Below, in pieces: positions 5,844 to 13,039 of a stretch of DNA of 14,424 bases. How positions within the stretch are numbered: position 1 is the stretch's first letter; each line of letters begins with the position of its first letter. A model generated the notes under the pieces. That model saw only the letters and a list, made by a program, of their open reading frames with translations. It made no database searches and had not been told where the DNA came from. Source of the DNA: CAYLNH01 sp964384625 (GTDB lineage Bacteria; Verrucomicrobiota; Lentisphaeria; JABSQK01); contig CAYLNH010000179.1 in NCBI GenBank assembly GCA_964384625.1, forward strand, positions 1-14,424, given 5' to 3'. The position numbers and the translations under genes are program-made.

Positions 5844-5895
5844 GATGGGCTCGGCGTACGTTTTCCAGCCAGGGACGGAGGCAAGCGCCGGTCCG
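5844..5895 (-). repeat. ~52-bp dispersed repeat, copy B (inverted)
   Basis: Near-identical reverse complement of 2304-2356 (three substitutions, one missing base). Read on the plus strand it opens with an ATG and a 30-codon frame ending at a TGA near 5937, but in copy A the same frame stops after four codons, so coding is unlikely. Confidence 0.7.
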
Positions 5896-6146
5896 GCCAG
5901 ACGATGCCGAATAAGCGATGCGAGCATCGTGTTTTGACATCAACGCCGTCGGCCGGATGCTTGGACCCGCTCTCCGAGTTGCCCGTTGTCGGGCTCGAGG
6001 GGCGTTGGTGAAATGGTTATGTGCTGCAGCACAGGCCCACTCCAGCGCCTGCCGCGAGCCCCGGGCAATCCGTGGCGGAAAGACTTCCGCCATGACCATC
6101 TTAGTCGTCGCCCAATGACTGCGCAAGCAGGAGATTGCGAATTCTC
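5896..6146. other. Structured intergenic region without a supported gene
   Basis: The 489 bp between the DUF2851 and ftsB starts (5769-6257) hold no convincing gene. Besides repeat copy B and the ftsB promoter, they contain several inverted repeats: ACGATGC...GCATCGT (5901-5940), a nested stem CGAG-CCCG/CGGG-CTCG around 5978-6000, the perfect palindrome TGTGCTGCAGCACA (6020-6033) and GGCGGAA-AGAC-TTCCGCC (6074-6091). Open frames on both strands lack ribosome-binding sites and family resemblance. It may be a decayed element or a structured RNA. Confidence 0.4.
6059..6074 (+). repeat. 16-bp direct repeat, left copy
   Basis: CCCCGGGCAATCCGTG, repeated exactly at 6153-6168, 94 bp downstream, inside the ftsB promoter spacer. 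Confidence 0.6.
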
Positions 6147-6175
6147 TTGAATCCCCGGGCAATCCGTGTCATACT
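6147..6175 (+). promoter_or_regulatory. Candidate promoter for ftsB
   Basis: TTGAAT (6147-6152), 17-bp spacer, CATACT (6170-6175) on the plus strand, giving a start near 6182 and a 5' leader of about 75 nt before the ftsB GTG. The spacer consists almost entirely of the right copy of a 16-bp direct repeat (6153-6168). Confidence 0.5.
6153..6168 (+). repeat. 16-bp direct repeat, right copy (in ftsB promoter)
   Basis: Exact second copy of CCCCGGGCAATCCGTG; it fills the spacer between the -35 and -10 boxes of the ftsB promoter. Confidence 0.6.
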
Positions 6176-6257
6176 ATGGCCAACATTGAATGTCGGCAAT
6201 GCTGGAGGCCCGTCGCGACGGTTGCATTGTCGAACGTCTTCCCACAAGGAGGCAACT

Positions 6258-6551
6258 GTGGCTACCAAGCATTGCTTGATTGCGCTCGGAATCGTCATTC
6301 TCCTGGTTGCGGCCGGACTCTGGCTGCTGCCCGCCTGGCAGGACTACTGCAAGACCAGGCAGTCCGTGGTCAATATCGAACGCCAACTGCTCCACCATCA
6401 GGCTGAGAACGAGGAACTGCGCACGGAGATCCACGAACTCAAGACGGACCCCCGCGCGATCGAACGTGTCGCCCGTGACAAGTTCGGCTACTGCCGCCCC
6501 CGCGAGAAGGTCTACGATTTCCGCCAAGAGAATCGCGCCCCCCAACCATAG
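6258..6551 (+). CDS. ftsB: Septum formation initiator, FtsB/DivIC family
   Basis: A small bitopic cell-division protein of 97 residues. FtsB/DivIC bridges FtsL and FtsQ/DivIB in the divisome. It has a short cytoplasmic N-terminus, one membrane segment (LIALGIVILLVAAGLWLL, ~7-24), a periplasmic coiled coil (~33-62, with leucines and QAENEELRTEIHELK) and the family signature after the coil, LKTDPRAIERVARDKFGYCRPREKVYDF. The GTG at 6258 is chosen because AAGGAGG (6246-6252) lies 5 bp before it; the frame is open upstream to an ATG at 6135, but that would put the promoter inside the gene and add an unrelated tail. It is the only gene on the plus strand and converges with hpf. No ftsL or ftsQ is nearby. 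Confidence 0.88.
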   Translation: MATKHCLIALGIVILLVAAGLWLLPAWQDYCKTRQSVVNIERQLLHHQAENEELRTEIHELKTDPRAIERVARDKFGYCRPREKVYDFRQENRAPQP

Positions 6552-6638
6552 CTCCACGGCCCACGAAAAGCCTGCCGGGCGGCCGACACCCCACCCAACC
6601 GACCGGAGGGATCTTTTCACGGCAGGGGGACCTGCCTG

Positions 6639-6678
6639 AAAAACGGCAAAGGCGCGGCCCCGGGAAAGGGCCGCGCCT
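6639..6678 (-). terminator. Terminator of the prs-pfp-kds-lpt-hpf operon
   Basis: A perfect 11-bp GC-rich stem (6650-6660 with 6668-6678, 7-nt loop) lies just past the hpf stop. On the minus strand it is followed by TTTGCCGTTTTT. No T-run follows on the plus strand, so it serves mainly hpf, though the hairpin could also slow plus-strand transcription from ftsB. Confidence 0.8.
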
Positions 6679-6699
6679 GATATTCGCAGTCAGCCCACG

Positions 6700-7053
6700 T
6701 TACGTGCCGGAGTTCATCAACTCCTCTTCGATCTCACACTCCAATTGTGATATGGGCACCTTGTGGTTGTGGTCCTTCACTTTGTCGAAATGGCGGTGGA
6801 CCTGCTTCTCCGCTTTGCCGAAGGCCAGCTCAAACGCAGCTCCCAGGTCTTTGGCGTTCGAGTGGGCTTCGACGTCCAGACGGCGGCCGCGAACCAGGAT
6901 CTCTGCCATGAAATCGCTTTTCTGGTGATCCAGGATCACCCGGGCGGATGTCAGCTGGCGGTAGGTGTGTTCAAGCTCATCTAAGCGTCCGTGAATGTGC
7001 TGCTTGACGTCGTCGTGCAGGTGGAAGTGACGCGCAGTGATGATCTTTTCCAT
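6700..7053 (-). CDS. hpf: Ribosome hibernation-promoting factor (short HPF/YfiA type)
   Basis: 117 residues of the S30AE family, binding the 30S decoding region in slow growth or stress so that ribosomes idle. It begins MEKIITARHFHLHDDVKQHI and has the family beta-alpha-beta-beta-beta-alpha layout: VILDHQKSDFMAEILVRGRRLDVEAHSNAKDLGAAFELAFGKAEKQVHRHFDKVKDHNHK. It lacks the C-terminal dimerisation domain of long HPF and ends in an acidic tail (ECEIEEELMNSGT). AGGAGA lies 8 bp before the ATG. It follows lptB after a 72-bp gap, as in enterobacteria except that rpoN is absent. It is last in the operon and followed by a strong terminator. Confidence 0.93.
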   Translation of the reverse strand: MEKIITARHFHLHDDVKQHIHGRLDELEHTYRQLTSARVILDHQKSDFMAEILVRGRRLDVEAHSNAKDLGAAFELAFGKAEKQVHRHFDKVKDHNHKVPISQLECEIEEELMNSGT

Positions 7054-7125
7054 CGCTGACTCTCCTTTATCTTAATGTGGTTTCGCCGGTGTCGCCGGCG
7101 GCCGGCAACCCGGTATTTCTGACGA

Positions 7126-7869
7126 TCAGACCGTGAACGCCGGTCCGAGGTAGACTTCCTTTGCTTTGGGATCGTTGATGAGGAACTCACTTGTGCCCTC
7201 GCACAGGATTTTGCCCTCGTTCATGATGTAGCCCCGATCGACGATATCCAGCGTCTCACGAACACTGTGATCGGTGATCAGGATTCCCAACCCCATCCCC
7301 TTCAGTTGCGCGATGATCTTCTGGACCTCGTAAACGGCCTTCGGATCAACGCCGCTGAAGGGTTCATCCAACATGATAAAACTCGGGTTGGTCACCATCG
7401 CCCGGGTGATTTCCAGGCGCCGGCGTTCTCCCCCGCTGAGCGTCAACGCTTTCTGTTTGGCCAGTTTAACCAGACCCAGGCCGTTGAGCAGATGATGCAG
7501 GCGCTCGCGCCGCTCCTTGCGGCTGAGGCTGAGTGTCTCCAGAATGCACATGACGTTGTCTTCCACCGTCATCTTGCGAAAGATAGAGGGCTCCTGGGAG
7601 AGATACCCCATGCCCAGGCGCGACCGCTTGTACATCGGTTGCCTGGTCACGTCATGCCCCTGAAACCGCACGGTGCCGCCATCCGGCTTGATCAGGCCGA
7701 TGACCATGTAAAAGGACGTTGTCTTGCCGGCGCCGTTCGGCCCCAGCAAACCGACCACTTCACCCGAATTCACCTGCAGATCCACCCCGTCCACAACTCT
7801 GCGGCCGTGGTAAATCTTGACTAGTCCGTCCGCTTTTAACAGTGGTGTTTCTGCCACCGGCTGACTCAC
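7126..7869 (-). CDS. lptB: LPS export ABC transporter ATP-binding protein LptB
   Basis: 247-residue ATPase that powers LPS extraction from the inner membrane together with LptF/LptG (neither is in this window). Walker A is GPNGAGKT (43-50), the Q-loop glutamine is about 92 in YLSQEPSIFRKMTVEDN, the signature is LSGGERRRLEITRA (144-157), Walker B is FIMLDEPFSGVDP (164-176) and the switch histidine is in TDHSVRE (~201). The SQEPSIFRKMTVEDN stretch and YLGPAF near the C-terminus are characteristic of LptB. The start is a GTG preceded by GGAG. It follows lptA by 45 bp. Confidence 0.95.
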   Translation of the reverse strand: MSQPVAETPLLKADGLVKIYHGRRVVDGVDLQVNSGEVVGLLGPNGAGKTTSFYMVIGLIKPDGGTVRFQGHDVTRQPMYKRSRLGMGYLSQEPSIFRKMTVEDNVMCILETLSLSRKERRERLHHLLNGLGLVKLAKQKALTLSGGERRRLEITRAMVTNPSFIMLDEPFSGVDPKAVYEVQKIIAQLKGMGLGILITDHSVRETLDIVDRGYIMNEGKILCEGTSEFLINDPKAKEVYLGPAFTV

Positions 7870-7914
7870 TCTTACAGGTTCTCCAACATACGTGTATTCA
7901 CCGACACCGCCCGA

Positions 7915-8667
7915 CTAGTTCTCTTTCTTCGACGACTCGTCCTTCGTCTCATTCGCGGGACCATCCGGCTTTGCCGGCTCATCCTTGTCCGGCTGTTTTG
8001 CCTTCGGTTTCTTCTTCTCGTCCGGTCGTTTGATAAACTTGTCGACGGCATCGGTGGCATTCGCATTGCGGATTTCCAGGCGGGGATTGCCGCCTTCGGT
8101 CCGGAACTTGCCGACCTTGCGGTCGTAGACCACTTTCAGCGCGCCCTTCATCAGGCCGCCGGCGCTGTGGATGATCGGCTCGCCACTCAAAACGACCCGG
8201 CCTTTCTCGAGATCGTACTCGGCCTCTTCACCGGTCGCCTTGCCGTCGGCGGTTTTCATCTCGACCTTGCCGGCGGCAACAATGCGCTTCACCGATTGCG
8301 TCTTCTTGTCCAGGTGTACAGTCATCCTGGCGGCCCGCAGATGCAGTTGGTTGTCAACGACTTTGACGTTGCCGGCAAAGACAATCACCTGCTTGTTGAA
8401 ATCGTATTCAAGCGTGTCGGAGGTGATTTCCGTGGGCGCCAACGGCTTCTTCGCGGCCGCGTCCCCGGCGTCTTTCCCGGCCTTGGAGTCCGTCGCCGGT
8501 TTTGCCGGTTTCGCCACGGGCGCGCCCTTGGCGGCGACATCCTGGGCGCCGGCCGAATAGACCAGCACAAAGGCAAACAGCAGAAGGAGGGCGGCAAGAC
8601 CTGTCGCTGAGACAATCTCCCCAAGGTCAACCCGTGTCGACCTGAAACAAACGTGCTTCCCAGTCAT
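7915..8667 (-). CDS. lptA: LptA-like (OstA domain) LPS transport protein with extended tails
   Basis: A 250-residue exported protein of the LptA/OstA family that would form the periplasmic LPS bridge between LptC and LptD. A hydrophobic segment at ~19-41 acts as signal peptide or anchor. Then comes an Ala/Lys/Pro-rich linker (~42-75), the OstA-like domain (~76-200: ITSDTLEYDFNKQVIVFAGNVKVVDNQLHLRAARMTVHLD...EAEYDLEKGRVVLSGEPII), and a strongly charged Lys/Asp/Pro-rich tail (~208-250). The core is typical, but both low-complexity extensions are unusual; E. coli LptA has about 185 residues. Position between lptC (15 bp upstream) and lptB supports the name. Confidence 0.85.
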   Translation of the reverse strand: MTGKHVCFRSTRVDLGEIVSATGLAALLLLFAFVLVYSAGAQDVAAKGAPVAKPAKPATDSKAGKDAGDAAAKKPLAPTEITSDTLEYDFNKQVIVFAGNVKVVDNQLHLRAARMTVHLDKKTQSVKRIVAAGKVEMKTADGKATGEEAEYDLEKGRVVLSGEPIIHSAGGLMKGALKVVYDRKVGKFRTEGGNPRLEIRNANATDAVDKFIKRPDEKKKPKAKQPDKDEPAKPDGPANETKDESSKKEN

Positions 8668-8682
8668 GCTGGAACTATACTC

Positions 8683-9153
8683 CTATTTCTCCGTTTTGCC
8701 AAACAGGTTCTCGTCCGTTTTGAAGAACTTGACCCGCACCTGACTGCGAATCACAATGCTCTTCCGCGTGCCGTCCAGATCGAAACCAACCCCGTCGATC
8801 AGCATCTTCTCGCTCCGGATGTTAACGCGCTTGTCGCTGCTGCCGGATTTCTTGACGCGATCGAAAATGCACTCTGTCGTGCGCACCTCGACGCGATCGC
8901 CGATATCGCGGTAGATCGTGATGAATACCGTGCGCAGCAGAAAGGAGTTCCCGGAAGACACGCCCTCTTTCGCCCGCAGCACCCAGTCTTTCTCGCCGTT
9001 CGGCTTCAGCTGCGGCAGAACGAAATTCTTGATCGTCATCTTTTTGCCGACAAACCCGTCGGCGCCGCCGGCAAGACAGAGCGAGAGCGCGGCAACGATA
9101 CAAAACAGTATCACAGCCGGGATATGCCTCCTTGGATTGCCGGTGACTCGCAT
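8683..9153 (-). CDS. lptC: LptC-like LPS export membrane protein
   Basis: 156 residues from the chosen ATG. One N-terminal membrane segment (~12-31, PAVILFCIVAALSLCLAGGA) precedes a periplasmic beta-rich domain with LptC/OstA-like strands (KMTIKNFVLPQLKPNGEKDWVLRAKEGV...VEVRTTECIFD...VNIRSEKMLIDGVGFDLDG). The frame is open upstream to about 9225, but AGGAGG sits 8 bp before the ATG at 9153, which decides the start. LptC sits in the inner membrane beside LptBFG and hands LPS to LptA. Similarity across LptC proteins is low, so the call rests partly on place: 64 bp after kdsC and directly before lptA and lptB. Confidence 0.82.
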   Translation of the reverse strand: MRVTGNPRRHIPAVILFCIVAALSLCLAGGADGFVGKKMTIKNFVLPQLKPNGEKDWVLRAKEGVSSGNSFLLRTVFITIYRDIGDRVEVRTTECIFDRVKKSGSSDKRVNIRSEKMLIDGVGFDLDGTRKSIVIRSQVRVKFFKTDENLFGKTEK

Positions 9154-9217
9154 TGGTGAGACCTCCTGATTCCGGCCTTCCGCCCGAACATCAACTTCGA
9201 CGCGAAACGCGCCGCCG

Positions 9218-9757
9218 CTATTCAACCGGACCGTCTGTAATATAGCGCTGCATGGCCAAATCCCAAAGCCCTTTTGCGCGCATCACACGGACGATCACTT
9301 CGCGCACGGCGCCGTGGCCGCCGGCCGCCTCGCAGACGTAATCGGCAGAGGCTTTGGCTTCGTCGACCGCGTCCGCCACCGCCACGCCGATACCGGCCCG
9401 GCGCAGTTGCGGGATATCGACGACGTCATCGCCGATATAGAGGCATTCGGCCGCGGTCAGTTCGTGTTCGGTCAGCAACCGGTTAAACGCAATTGGCTTG
9501 CGTTTCTCACCGTAGAAGGCGAAACTCAGGTCCAGCTTTGCCGCCCACTGGCGGTTGGCCGGATCATCCCGACCGGACAAGACGCCGACCAGGAGTCCCT
9601 GGCGCCGGGCCATTTTGATTGCGTGCTCATCCCGGCCGTCGAAGAACTTCACCACCGTCCCGTCGTGGCCGTAGCCCAGCCGGGCATCGGTGAGTACACC
9701 GTCGATGTCGAGCACAATGGCCCGAATCTCAGCCGCTGCCGCGTCGGACCAGCTCAT
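9218..9757 (-). CDS. kdsC: 3-deoxy-manno-octulosonate-8-phosphate phosphatase KdsC
   Basis: 179-residue HAD-family phosphatase, the C0 (capless) type that works as a tetramer, releasing phosphate from Kdo-8-phosphate in the cytoplasm. HAD motif I is DIDGVLTD (17-24), motif II the serine of LSGRDD (~61), motif III lysines in GEKRKPIAF (~83-91), and motif IV GDDVVDIPQL (109-118). YGHDGTVVKFFDGRDEHAIKMARRQG is typical of KdsC. I use the ATG at 9757; a TTG one codon upstream is also possible. The start lies inside the end of kdsA (29-bp overlap), showing tight coupling of successive pathway steps. Confidence 0.94.
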   Translation of the reverse strand: MSWSDAAAAEIRAIVLDIDGVLTDARLGYGHDGTVVKFFDGRDEHAIKMARRQGLLVGVLSGRDDPANRQWAAKLDLSFAFYGEKRKPIAFNRLLTEHELTAAECLYIGDDVVDIPQLRRAGIGVAVADAVDEAKASADYVCEAAGGHGAVREVIVRVMRAKGLWDLAMQRYITDGPVE

Positions 9758-10568
9758 CAATCGCCTTTCCCTGTTCCAGGATCTCGCGGATTTCGCTCAG
9801 CGGCAATGAATTCGGGCCGTCGCAGAGCGCTTGTTCGGGGTTTGGGTGCGTCTCCACAAAAACGCCGTCGACGCCCGCCGCCGCCGCCGCCCGCAACAGT
9901 AACGGCGCATACTCACGCTCGCCGCCGCTGGAGCCGCCGCGACCGCCGGGCAACTGCACCGAGTGGGTCGCATCGAAAATCACCGGTACGCCCAACCCGC
10001 GCATGATCGCCAACCCGCGCATATCGACAACCAGATTGCCGTAGCCGAAACTGCTGCCGCGCTCGGTCAGCATGACCCGCGAATTGCCGGTGCTCCGGAC
10101 TTTTTCCACCGCCGCCAGCATCGCCGCCGGCGCCATGAACTGACCTTTCTTGATGTTGACCGTCAGTCCGGTCCGGCCGGCAGCTACCAGCAGGTCGGTC
10201 TGCCGACACAGAAACGCCGGGATCTGCAGGATATCGACGACGTCGGCGACCGCCTCAACCTGCCGCGTCTCGTGCACATCGGTGACGATCGGCACACCCG
10301 CTTCGGTCTTCACCTGCTTGAGCACCGCCAGCCCCTCCTGCAGGCCGGGGCCGCGATAGGAATCAATGCTGGTTCGGTTGGCTTTGTCGAACGATGCCTT
10401 GAAGACATAGCCGAGCCCCAGGTCCGCACAGGCCTGCTGCAGATCCACCGCCACCTGCAGACAGAGCTCCAGATCCTCAATCACGCAGGGACCGGCCAGG
10501 ACCAGCAACGGCGCACCTTCGCCCACCTGCACGTCGTCGGTAACGGCAAATCCAACTTGTCGGTTCAT
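9729..10568 (-). CDS. kdsA: 3-deoxy-8-phosphooctulonate synthase (Kdo8P synthase), metal-dependent type
   Basis: 279 residues; condenses arabinose-5-phosphate and phosphoenolpyruvate to Kdo-8-phosphate. Motifs are AGPCVIED (25-32), FKASFDKANRTS (56-67), IPIVTDVHE-type (93-100), NIKKGQFMAP (138-147), ERGSSFGYGNLVVDMR (169-184), FDATHSVQLPGG (198-209) and FVETHPNP (237-244). Cys28 stands where metal-independent enzymes such as E. coli KdsA have Asn. With His202, Glu239 and Asp250 this is the ligand set of metal-dependent Kdo8P synthases, so this enzyme probably needs a divalent metal. The start ATG overlaps the kdsB stop (ATGA). Kdo8P synthase is favoured over the related DAHP synthase by the KANR motif and the kdsB/kdsC neighbours. 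Confidence 0.95.
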   Translation of the reverse strand: MNRQVGFAVTDDVQVGEGAPLLVLAGPCVIEDLELCLQVAVDLQQACADLGLGYVFKASFDKANRTSIDSYRGPGLQEGLAVLKQVKTEAGVPIVTDVHETRQVEAVADVVDILQIPAFLCRQTDLLVAAGRTGLTVNIKKGQFMAPAAMLAAVEKVRSTGNSRVMLTERGSSFGYGNLVVDMRGLAIMRGLGVPVIFDATHSVQLPGGRGGSSGGEREYAPLLLRAAAAAGVDGVFVETHPNPEQALCDGPNSLPLSEIREILEQGKAIDELVRRGSG

Positions 10569-11323
10569 GCCAGGCCCTCTTTTCTGATTAAAGCTTCCAC
10601 TTTCGCAATGTCATCCGGAACGTCCACGCCGATCGTCGGTTCGTCAGCCACCAACACGTAGATACGCGCCCCGTTCTCGAGAGCGCGGAGCTGCTCCAGG
10701 CTTTCACAGCGTTCCAGAGGGCTGCGCGGCAGCGTCACAAACCGCTCGAGAAACGTCCGGCGATAGGTGTAAATGCCCCAGTGGTGCAGCGGCATCGCTT
10801 CTTCCGGCCGTTGATCTCTGGCGTGCGGTATCGATGACCGGCTGAAATACAGCGCCGTGCCGTCCGCCGCGCGAACGCATTTGACGACATTCGGATCCGC
10901 GAATTTCTCGCCGGCCGGGTCGATGGGCACGGCCACCGTGCCCATCTCGTACTCCGGCTGGTCCAGCATCGCCCGCACCAGGTCGTCCAGCACGGCCGGC
11001 GGTACCATCGGCTCGTCGCCCTGTACATTCAAGACCAGATCGGCATCCACGCCGCCGACGGCTTCGTGGATGCGGTCGGTGCCGGTCTGGTGGTCGGCAG
11101 ATGTCATCACGGCCGTGCCGCCGAAGCTCCGGACGCAGTCGGCGATGCGGTCGTCATCGGTCGCGACGATGACGTCGTCCACCAGCGTCGCGGCGCGGGC
11201 GCGCGCGCACGTCCATTGGATCATGGGCTTGCCGCAGATTTCAGCCAGGGGCTTGGCCGGGAACCGCGTACTGCCGTAGCGTGCCGGAATCGCCGCAATC
11301 ACCCGCTGTCCGCCGGCAGCCAT
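10565..11323 (-). CDS. kdsB: CMP-Kdo synthetase (3-deoxy-manno-octulosonate cytidylyltransferase)
   Basis: 252 residues from the ATG at 11323; activates Kdo with CTP to CMP-Kdo, the donor for Kdo transferase. The nucleotide-binding start AAIPARYGSTRFPAKPLAEICGKPMIQW (~10-37) is followed by VATDDDRI (~53-60), HQTGTDRI (~78-85), VLNVQGDEPMVPP (~97-109), VVKCV, YFSRSSIPHARD and HHWGIYTYRR, all standard for KdsB. A TTG two codons upstream, inside the pfp stop, is the longer alternative start. No waaA is present in the window. It follows pfp with almost no gap and overlaps kdsA by 4 bp. Confidence 0.95.
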   Translation of the reverse strand: MAAGGQRVIAAIPARYGSTRFPAKPLAEICGKPMIQWTCARARAATLVDDVIVATDDDRIADCVRSFGGTAVMTSADHQTGTDRIHEAVGGVDADLVLNVQGDEPMVPPAVLDDLVRAMLDQPEYEMGTVAVPIDPAGEKFADPNVVKCVRAADGTALYFSRSSIPHARDQRPEEAMPLHHWGIYTYRRTFLERFVTLPRSPLERCESLEQLRALENGARIYVLVADEPTIGVDVPDDIAKVEALIRKEGLA

Positions 11324-11325
11324 GC

Positions 11326-12987
11326 TCAACTGTGTTCCAGTTGGATGGTCTTGGTCGGCTGGTCACAGACTTCCGTCGGCCCGAAATACTGGATCGGGCC
11401 CGGGAAGACAAAGGCGTCGTCAACCGCCCAGATCTCGCGGTTGCCGGCAAAGGCCTGGAACGGCTTGCCGTCCAACTCGACCAGCGCCTTGCGAATCACC
11501 GGTTTGTCCTCGCCGTGACGGCGCTCGATGTTCATCATCGCGGTCACCGGGATGCCGCCGGCAACCCATTCGGACGCCGGTCTGGTCAGGTTGCGGACAC
11601 TGGCGAGGTAGCCTGTCCGGCCGGCGCCGATCAACGCCGAAGCGGTGTATCCGAGGCTGTAGCAGTAATCCGCATCGAAGTTCGACGGGGCGGCGCAACG
11701 GCCCTCATAGCCGAAGAAATGGCTCTGCGTGCTGAACTTGCCCTGAAACTGGCCTTTGTCCTTCCATTCACGGATCAGGTCGCCCACCAGGTCGATCAGC
11801 AGTTTCTCGGTCTCGATCCGCGAAACCTGAACGTTGCCGTGCGGGTCGCGATCCATCAGCAACTGCCGCCGGATCTCGCCGGGCAGCGAGTTGAACGCCT
11901 GCACGGACTCGGCGCTGATATGGTTGCTGACATACTGGATCTTGTCGTCGTCCGACAGTTTGCTGAAGTACTCGTTCTCACCGTCCTCAGCCAGGAGCTC
12001 GTTGAGTTCGCCGATCAACCGCTTCATCTCGGGGATGAACTCGATCAGGCCTTCGGGCACCAGAACGATGCCGAAATTCTTGCCGGCGGCGGCCCGCTCC
12101 CTGACGACCGCGGCAATCTCTTCGGCGATCTGCCGCAGGGTCTTCTTCTCCGCGGCGACCTCCTCGGAGATGATTGCCACGTTCGGCTGCGTCTGCAGGG
12201 CGCATTCCAACGCGATGTGCGAGGCGCTGCGGCCCATCAGCTTGACGAAATGCCAGTATTTCTTGGCCGAGTTCGCATCGCGTTCGATGTTGCCGATCAA
12301 CTCGGCGTACACCTTGGTGGCGGTATCGAACCCGAAGGAAACCTCGATATACTGGTTCTTCAGATCGCCGTCGATCGTCTTCGGACAGCCGATGACGTTG
12401 ATGTCCACGCCGTTGGCTTTGTAATACTCGGCCAGGACACAGGCATTGGTGTTGGAATCGTCGCCGCCGATGATGACCAGAGCTTTGATGCCCAGCTTGC
12501 CGCAGTTGGCCGCAACCTTGTCGAAGTCCGCCTCCTGCTCGAGCTTGGTCCGGCCGGAACCGATAATGTCGAAACCGCCGGTATTGCGGTAGGGCTGGAC
12601 AAAGTCCGCCGTGATCTCGACATACTCGCCGTCAATCAGCCCGCTGGGGCCGCCGAGGAAGCCGAACAGCCGGTTGTCGGCATGCAGCGCCTTCAACCCG
12701 TCGAACAGACCGGCGATGACGTTGTGGCCGCCGGGCGCCTGGCCGCCGGAAAGGATGACGCCGACCTTGATCGGCTCAGCGGCGGCGGGGGTGCCGGCTT
12801 CAAACGTGATGATCGGCAGGCCGGCGGTGTTGGCAAACATCCGGGCGATCGTCTCCTGATCGCTGTCGGGATGCAACGGCTCGCCTTCGACGGCCTCGAC
12901 TCCGGCGCCGTTCTCGGCCAGAACCTTGGGGAGTTTGGGTTGATAACTGCTGCGGGCATGCTGCAGCGCAGAGATCACGTCTGGCAT
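11326..12987 (-). CDS. pfp: Pyrophosphate--fructose-6-phosphate 1-phosphotransferase (long form)
   Basis: 553 residues, the long PFP form known from plants, spirochaetes and chlamydiae. It interconverts fructose-6-phosphate and fructose-1,6-bisphosphate with pyrophosphate in place of ATP, reversibly. GGQAPGGHNVI (81-91) forms the phosphate-donor loop. GGDDSNT (174-180) has Asp in place of the second glycine of the ATP-type GGDGS, and PKTIDGDL (202-209) has the Lys that marks pyrophosphate use. MGRSASHIALECALQTQPNVAIISEE and GYEGRCAAPSNFDADYCYSLGYTA are also long-form signatures. The frame is open upstream to 13185, but that part overlaps prs and lacks family resemblance, so I use the ATG at 12987, preceded by GAGAGGAAA. 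The stop abuts kdsB. Confidence 0.94.
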   Translation of the reverse strand: MPDVISALQHARSSYQPKLPKVLAENGAGVEAVEGEPLHPDSDQETIARMFANTAGLPIITFEAGTPAAAEPIKVGVILSGGQAPGGHNVIAGLFDGLKALHADNRLFGFLGGPSGLIDGEYVEITADFVQPYRNTGGFDIIGSGRTKLEQEADFDKVAANCGKLGIKALVIIGGDDSNTNACVLAEYYKANGVDINVIGCPKTIDGDLKNQYIEVSFGFDTATKVYAELIGNIERDANSAKKYWHFVKLMGRSASHIALECALQTQPNVAIISEEVAAEKKTLRQIAEEIAAVVRERAAAGKNFGIVLVPEGLIEFIPEMKRLIGELNELLAEDGENEYFSKLSDDDKIQYVSNHISAESVQAFNSLPGEIRRQLLMDRDPHGNVQVSRIETEKLLIDLVGDLIREWKDKGQFQGKFSTQSHFFGYEGRCAAPSNFDADYCYSLGYTASALIGAGRTGYLASVRNLTRPASEWVAGGIPVTAMMNIERRHGEDKPVIRKALVELDGKPFQAFAGNREIWAVDDAFVFPGPIQYFGPTEVCDQPTKTIQLEHS

Positions 12988-13039
12988 GGTCTGGTGTTTC
13001 CTCTCAGGTGGGATGTTCAGGTTGATATGAACGGCAGGA

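Noticed and set aside
5794..6162. 122-codon minus-strand frame and a 66-codon plus-strand frame (5918-6118) between DUF2851 and ftsB
   Set aside because: No ribosome-binding sites or family resemblance; they cross the dispersed repeat and several inverted repeats, so they look like chance frames in GC-rich DNA.
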